From Clostridia bacterium (GTDB taxonomy: Bacteria > Bacillota > Clostridia > Christensenellales > Borkfalkiaceae): DNA of 25,096 nucleotides. The notes under the pieces are model-generated. The model was not told where the DNA came from, made no database searches, and saw only the letters and a list, made by a program, of their open reading frames with translations. This document shows, in pieces, positions 21,682 to 25,096 of the stretch. The position numbers were made by a program, and so were the translations under genes. Within the stretch, counting starts at the first letter, position 1, and the number at the start of each line of letters is the position of its first letter. Where the stretch lies: the NCBI GenBank assembly GCA_900770185.1, contig CAAGJM010000034.1, forward strand, positions 1 through 25,096. Direction: 5' to 3'.

Positions 21682-23140
21682 CGTCTTCCCCCTGCGGCTT
21701 GTCTGCAATGATAAATTTAACGAAGAAGTTACTGCCTTCGTCTTTTCTGCTTATAACGCCGAACTCAAGCCCGTGCGCTTCGAGCGCCGCTTTTACTATG
21801 CTGAGCCCCAACCCCGTTCCTTTAACGGTTCTGGTATGCGTTTCGCTGTAACGCAAATATCTATCCCATATTCCGTCGATTTTATCCTTACCGATGCCGC
21901 TGCCGCTATCGATAATTTCAAGAGTTGCGATATTGCCGTTAACGGTTAAATATACGTTTACGGTTTTATCTTCGCCCGTGTAATTTATAGAGTTGCCTAC
22001 AAGGTTATACACGACGGCCTCTATCTTGCTTTCGTCCGCCTCGGTGTATACGTCGGGGGCTAATTCGCTGTTGATTTTATACCCCTTGCCCTCCAAAGCG
22101 GCTTCAAATCGATAAAGCACCGTCTCGACGACTTCCGTTAAATTAAAGACCTTTTTAACGGGTAAATCGACGCTTGACTGCATTTTGCTGAGTTTTAAAA
22201 TATCGTTTACGAGCGAGGTAAGCCTGTCCGACTCGCCTATAATTACGTTAGTGTGTTCGGTGCGTTTTTCTTTAACGTCGCCCGATATGTCGCGTATCAT
22301 TTCGGCGTAAGCTTTAATCATCGTAAGCGGGGTTTTTAAATCGTGCGATATGTTAGCAAGAAGGTCGCGCCGAAGCTTTTCGCTCTTGTTTATCTCGCTT
22401 TTGGCGTAGTTAAGCGCGCTTGCAAGTTCGTCCGTTTCCTTATACCCGCCGCCGTCGAAGACCGCCGATTCGTCGCCGCCCGCCCAGGATTCGGCAACTT
22501 TGCTCATTTTATCTATCGGCTCGCTCAATTTTTTGGATATAATAAACGACGCGAAAAACGCCACTATAAACACTATAAACGCAGATAAAAGCATTTGGCT
22601 TTTAAGCAATTTTTGCGTAGCCGTCAGAACGGTTAAATCGGACAAAAGTATTAAATACGCGTTATCGTTCATAATGCGCGCGTAATATAAATATTTTTTA
22701 TCCGCCGTAGACGATAAAACGTACGGTTCGTTTTCGTAGGCGGACGCGTTTGCCGCATTTATAATCGAAACGAACGTGTCGTAGTCGCCGTCTTTTCGGG
22801 TTACAACTTCGCCGTTGCCGGGCGCAGCGGTCGAAAGAATATCCTCGGGGTCGATGACCGTCACCTCTCCGTCTGAAAGATAAACGACGTAAACGTCTAT
22901 CCCCGCGGCGCGAATCGAAGCCATATATCCGCTGTCGAGCGCTCCGTCGATATTACCGTCCGCATAAATCGTTTCGCCGTAGTCGCGCATAAGCAAGCAC
23001 TTGTTTCCGACGTAATTATACTCGAAAAACAACGATTGCAAAAGCCATATTAAAATTATGAACACCGCCGTGGCAAGAATAAAGTATATGAAAATTCTAC
23101 TCCTTAAGCTCGCGTTTTTTTTGTAATTTAGTTTCTCCAT
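21674..23140 (-). CDS. Sensor histidine kinase (HisKA, HAMP)
   Basis: This 488-aa membrane kinase has TM1 at about 15-36, an extracytoplasmic sensor region at about 40-178, TM2 at about 183-202 and HAMP at about 203-255. The HisKA box is NISHDLKTPLT with phospho-acceptor His266. The HATPase domain has an N-box around Asn383 (YNLVGNSINYT), G1 DSGSGIG (411-417) and G2 GTGLGLS (441-447). All catalytic motifs are intact. The sensor domain has the size of a Cache-like module, but I cannot name the ligand. It follows the response regulator gene by 85 bp, with a terminator-like hairpin in the gap, and overlaps the downstream membrane protein gene. Confidence 0.95.
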   Translation of the reverse strand: MEKLNYKKNASLRSRIFIYFILATAVFIILIWLLQSLFFEYNYVGNKCLLMRDYGETIYADGNIDGALDSGYMASIRAAGIDVYVVYLSDGEVTVIDPEDILSTAAPGNGEVVTRKDGDYDTFVSIINAANASAYENEPYVLSSTADKKYLYYARIMNDNAYLILLSDLTVLTATQKLLKSQMLLSAFIVFIVAFFASFIISKKLSEPIDKMSKVAESWAGGDESAVFDGGGYKETDELASALNYAKSEINKSEKLRRDLLANISHDLKTPLTMIKAYAEMIRDISGDVKEKRTEHTNVIIGESDRLTSLVNDILKLSKMQSSVDLPVKKVFNLTEVVETVLYRFEAALEGKGYKINSELAPDVYTEADESKIEAVVYNLVGNSINYTGEDKTVNVYLTVNGNIATLEIIDSGSGIGKDKIDGIWDRYLRYSETHTRTVKGTGLGLSIVKAALEAHGLEFGVISRKDEGSNFFVKFIIADKPQGEDDE

Positions 23141-23179
23141 TCTACCCTTTTACGCTCGTTATCGGTAATTTTAACAGTT

Positions 23180-23217
23180 AAAAAGGGCGCAAAAACCCTA
23201 CCAAGGATTTTACGCCC
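23180..23217 (-). terminator. Terminator-like hairpin between response regulator and kinase
   Basis: On the minus strand GGGCGTAAAATCC pairs with GGGTTTTTGCGCCC (one or two mismatches) and is followed by TTTTTAAC. It looks like an intrinsic terminator but lies inside an apparent operon, so it may give partial read-through, with more regulator than kinase. Confidence 0.65.
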
Positions 23218-23225
23218 GTCTTTCG

Positions 23226-23897
23226 TTATTCCTGAACTTCGAATTTGTAGCCGACCCCTCTTACGGTAACCACGAATTTTCTGTATTTTTTAAGGTTACC
23301 CCTCAACATTTTAACGTGAGTGTCTACGGTTCTGTCGTCGCCGTAATAATCGTAACCCCAAACCTCGCGCAATAACTTTTCGCGCGAGAGCGCAACGCCT
23401 TTATTCTTGACCATATAGAATAAAAGTTCGTATTCTTTCGGGGTAAGGGTCGCCTTTTCGCCGTCGACGAAAACGTTCCTGCCCTGAAAGTCGATTTCTA
23501 AGCCCTCGAAGCAAACCCTGTCGTACTCCGTCACCCCTTTAATGCGCTTTAACACGGCGTTTACGCGCGCCATGACTTCCTTGGGCGAAAACGGCTTGAC
23601 GACGTAATCGTCCGCGCCGAGTTCGAATCCGAAAAGTTTATCGTACTCTTCCGTGCGCGCCGAAAGCATAATTACCGGGATGTTTTTATATTTGCGAATT
23701 TCTTTTACCGCCGAAAACCCGTCGAGTTTGGGCATCATAACGTCCATAATAATAAGGTCGTAATCGTTTTCGCGGCATTTTTTAACCGCTTCCATTCCGT
23801 CGGCTGCTTCGTCGGTCGCGTAACCGTCGAAATCGGCGTAAACTTTAAGAACTTCTCTTATCTTTTCTTCGTCGTCAACGATAAGTATTTTCTGCAT
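23226..23897 (-). CDS. OmpR-family response regulator
   Basis: This 223-aa DNA-binding regulator is paired with the kinase downstream. The receiver domain has the acidic pocket D8-D9, phospho-acceptor Asp52 (IIMDVMMPKLDG), Ser79 and Lys101 (DDYVVKPFSP). The C-terminal winged helix (about 128-223) reads LTPKEYELLFYMVKNKGVALSREKLLREVWGYDYYGDDRTVDTHVKMLRGNLKK, the OmpR/PhoB type. AAAGGAG before the ATG secures the start. It is the first gene of the operon. The target genes are unknown; the membrane protein at the end of the operon is a natural candidate. Confidence 0.96.
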   Translation of the reverse strand: MQKILIVDDEEKIREVLKVYADFDGYATDEAADGMEAVKKCRENDYDLIIMDVMMPKLDGFSAVKEIRKYKNIPVIMLSARTEEYDKLFGFELGADDYVVKPFSPKEVMARVNAVLKRIKGVTEYDRVCFEGLEIDFQGRNVFVDGEKATLTPKEYELLFYMVKNKGVALSREKLLREVWGYDYYGDDRTVDTHVKMLRGNLKKYRKFVVTVRGVGYKFEVQE

Positions 23898-23968
23898 AAT
23901 TACTCCTTTTTAAAGTTTATCGGCTATATTTTGCGCTTTAATGCAAAACAATCGCCTTATTATCGATG

Positions 23969-23996
23969 TATTTACCGTCTAAGTATATTTTGTCAA
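23969..23996 (-). promoter_or_regulatory. Probable promoter of the two-component operon
   Basis: On the minus strand a perfect TTGACA (23991-23996), a 16-nt spacer and TAAATA (23969-23974), leading to a leader of about 65 nt. A second candidate lies upstream: TTTCAC, a 16-nt spacer and a perfect TATAAT at 24018-24023. Bases 24061-24180 contain no gene, only a small GCAAG/CTTGC hairpin. Confidence 0.45.
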
Positions 23997-24180
23997 TATA
24001 TATTTTAAAGTTTCAATATTATAATACCGCTATAACTTTGTGAAATTTAAATGAAAATAATATGTTATCGGGCGCGGCTTTCTATATACGGGCGAACGAA
24101 GACCGCCCCGCTAACCGCAAACTTTACGCAAGGAAGGGACTTGCGCCTTCCGACCCCTGCTATCCGCCGACCGCTAATAA

Positions 24181-24888
24181 CTAAATTTCTTTTTCGATAA
24201 TACCGATTTCGCCGCCATCCGAAACCTTTTCGATTAAGTAGGCTTTACCACCCGAAGTTAAGGACTTAACAAGTTTGCCGTCTGCAAATTCAAGCGCGGC
24301 GTCGTCTTCGATGCCGTAAGCACAAGTAAAGCCGCTGTTTTTAAAAGCTTCTAAAAAATCATCGCGCCTCTTATTATAGTGCGGACAGCAAAGCCCTTTT
24401 ATAACGCCTAAACCCTTGTTCAGCGAATAAGCGTTGCCAGTGCCGCGTATAATTTCGGTATCGGTATACATGTCTTCAAACCAGCAAATGGCGCCGGCAG
24501 ACCTGCCGATTATCGTCACGCCCCGCTCCCCCGCCGAGATTATGCGGCGCAATAGCCCGGACGATTTCCATTCGTCAAGCATAAAAAGGGTGTCGCCCCC
24601 GCCGATATAGATAAGGTCGGCCTTCAAAAACTTTTCGTCAAGCTTATCTTCGGGCGTTTTAACGTAAACGGTAAGCGCGCAGTCCGATTTTATATCGAAA
24701 ACGGAAGTGTACGTTTTTCTGAACGTATTGAATGCAGGCATAAAATCGTGCGACGCGGTGCCTACGTATAAACCGTAAGCGCGGTTTTCGCCCGCGTGGA
24801 TTTTTGCTAAACCAGCCGCATATTCGTCGATTTTAAGGGTAGTTTTCAGGCGCATATCGCCGCCGCCGAGCGCAATAATTCTAAACAC
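24181..24888 (-). CDS. Peptidase S51 family protein (dipeptidase E-like)
   Basis: This 235-aa cytoplasmic serine peptidase-like protein has the class I glutamine-amidotransferase-like fold. The visible motifs are IYIGGGDT (94-100), the nucleophile elbow GRSAGA with Ser130, and CPHYNKR with His170. These correspond to the Ser/His of Salmonella PepE, which hydrolyses Asp-X dipeptides. Members of this branch in Firmicutes are often only distantly related, so the substrate is uncertain. The start is GTG at 24888 (MFRIIALGGGDM, the usual family opening). There is no Shine-Dalgarno site and the -10 box lies 6 nt away, predicting a leaderless mRNA. Confidence 0.88.
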   Translation of the reverse strand: MFRIIALGGGDMRLKTTLKIDEYAAGLAKIHAGENRAYGLYVGTASHDFMPAFNTFRKTYTSVFDIKSDCALTVYVKTPEDKLDEKFLKADLIYIGGGDTLFMLDEWKSSGLLRRIISAGERGVTIIGRSAGAICWFEDMYTDTEIIRGTGNAYSLNKGLGVIKGLCCPHYNKRRDDFLEAFKNSGFTCAYGIEDDAALEFADGKLVKSLTSGGKAYLIEKVSDGGEIGIIEKEI

Positions 24889-24894
24889 GGTTAA

Positions 24895-24923
24895 ATTATA
24901 TCACACATTTAAAAATTTTGCAA
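24895..24923 (-). promoter_or_regulatory. Promoter of the S51 peptidase gene (leaderless configuration)
   Basis: On the minus strand TTGCAA (24918-24923), a 17-nt spacer and a perfect TATAAT (24895-24900) with a TG extended -10. Six nt separate the -10 from the GTG at 24888. Confidence 0.78.
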
Positions 24924-24967
24924 ATATAAGCGTAAGAAATAATAGCGAGGGAAAACACTCTTTATCA

Positions 24968-25096
24968 CTAATTATTTTTGCGGGCATAAATCGGTTTTTG
25001 CTGTGTTAAACTCCCGTCAATGTACGCAAGTACAATTTCGGTCGTTTGCCTTGCAAAAACCGCACCGCAAGCGGCGATTTCTCCTCCGCAAAAATG
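24968..25096 (-). CDS. Possible C-terminal end of an unidentified gene (runs off the right edge)
   Basis: On the minus strand a frame is open from the edge for 42 codons to a TAG at 24968-24970. It reads HFCGGEIAACGAVFARQTTE and ends KPIYARKNN. The same stretch is packed with nested inverted repeats, so it may equally be a non-coding repeat element in which the open frame is chance. I recognise no protein family. Confidence 0.3.
   Translation of the reverse strand, partial: HFCGGEIAACGAVFARQTTEIVLAYIDGSLTQQKPIYARKNN
24975..25094. repeat. Nested inverted-repeat element at the right edge
   Basis: Perfect outer arms TTTTTGCGG (24975-24983) and CCGCAAAAA (25086-25094), middle arms CGGTTTTTGC (24992-25001) and GCAAAAACCG (25053-25062), and an inner hairpin TGTAC-GCAA-GTACA (25021-25034). 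All are centred within about 12 bp of one another, so they nest. This could be a structured RNA or a dispersed palindromic repeat. Confidence 0.55.

Noticed and set aside
21393..21851. 152-codon arginine-rich plus-strand frame
   Set aside because: It is antisense to the kinase and membrane protein genes, which have full domain support, and it has no start signals.

Overview
The window looks like chromosomal DNA from an uncultured member of the Firmicutes, probably a gut Clostridia lineage. The evidence is Shine-Dalgarno sites of the GGAGG type, sigma-A style promoters, a PdaB-type sporulation-family deacetylase, CdaA, peptidase S51, VanW and an OmpR/HisKA pair. Coding DNA is of moderate GC, rich in GCG/CGC/GAC codons, and separated by AT-rich spacers. 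There is no phage, transposase or CRISPR module. No rRNA is present.

Layout, left to right. Positions 1-60 hold the first 19 codons of a minus-strand gene behind a roughly 205-nt inverted-repeat leader. A tRNA-Leu (anticodon AAG) with its own promoter and terminator follows at 427-562. Positions 690-3576 (minus) carry a small membrane protein, a VanW-family protein and a Crp/Fnr-type regulator. tRNA-Arg(ACG) lies at 3833-3909 (plus). It is followed by a hairpin element containing an inverted copy of the tRNA T-arm, an AT-rich orphan gene (4177-4881) and about 700 bp of non-coding repeats; this looks like a tRNA-side accessory spot. Positions 5590-7222 (minus) carry a double-OB SSB-like protein and a polysaccharide deacetylase. 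Positions 7286-9320 (minus) form a holA-cdaA operon ending in an overlooked 37-codon membrane peptide. Positions 9462-11107 (minus) are a SIS isomerase-like gene plus a ribokinase-family gene. Positions 11205-12482 (minus) are an SPFH protein plus a ribbon-helix-helix protein behind a promoter with a doubled 8-bp palindrome.

The plus-strand block 12541-16218 contains an MFS transporter, an AlkD-like protein and a large membrane protein of unknown function. Positions 16424-20374 (minus) form a four-gene carbohydrate operon: a glycosidase-like TIM-barrel protein, an unrecognised protein, a Gfo/Idh/MocA dehydrogenase and a second SIS protein. Positions 20471-23897 (minus) are a response regulator, a sensor kinase and a multi-pass membrane protein, with a terminator-like hairpin between regulator and kinase. 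A leaderless peptidase S51 gene (24181-24888) precedes a nested inverted-repeat element that runs off the right edge.

Three signals deserve the closest look. Four genes place a sigma-A -10 box 6-7 nt before the start codon and have no Shine-Dalgarno site, which predicts leaderless mRNAs. The SPFH/RHH operon has a TGATATCA-AAA-TGATATCA operator with 11-bp spacing overlapping its -10 box, fitting autoregulation by the RHH protein. The window also carries long nested inverted repeats at both ends and a T-arm mimic beside tRNA-Arg. I do not see a clearly new multi-gene system. The best candidate for new biochemistry is the 246-aa protein translationally coupled to the Gfo/Idh/MocA enzyme.
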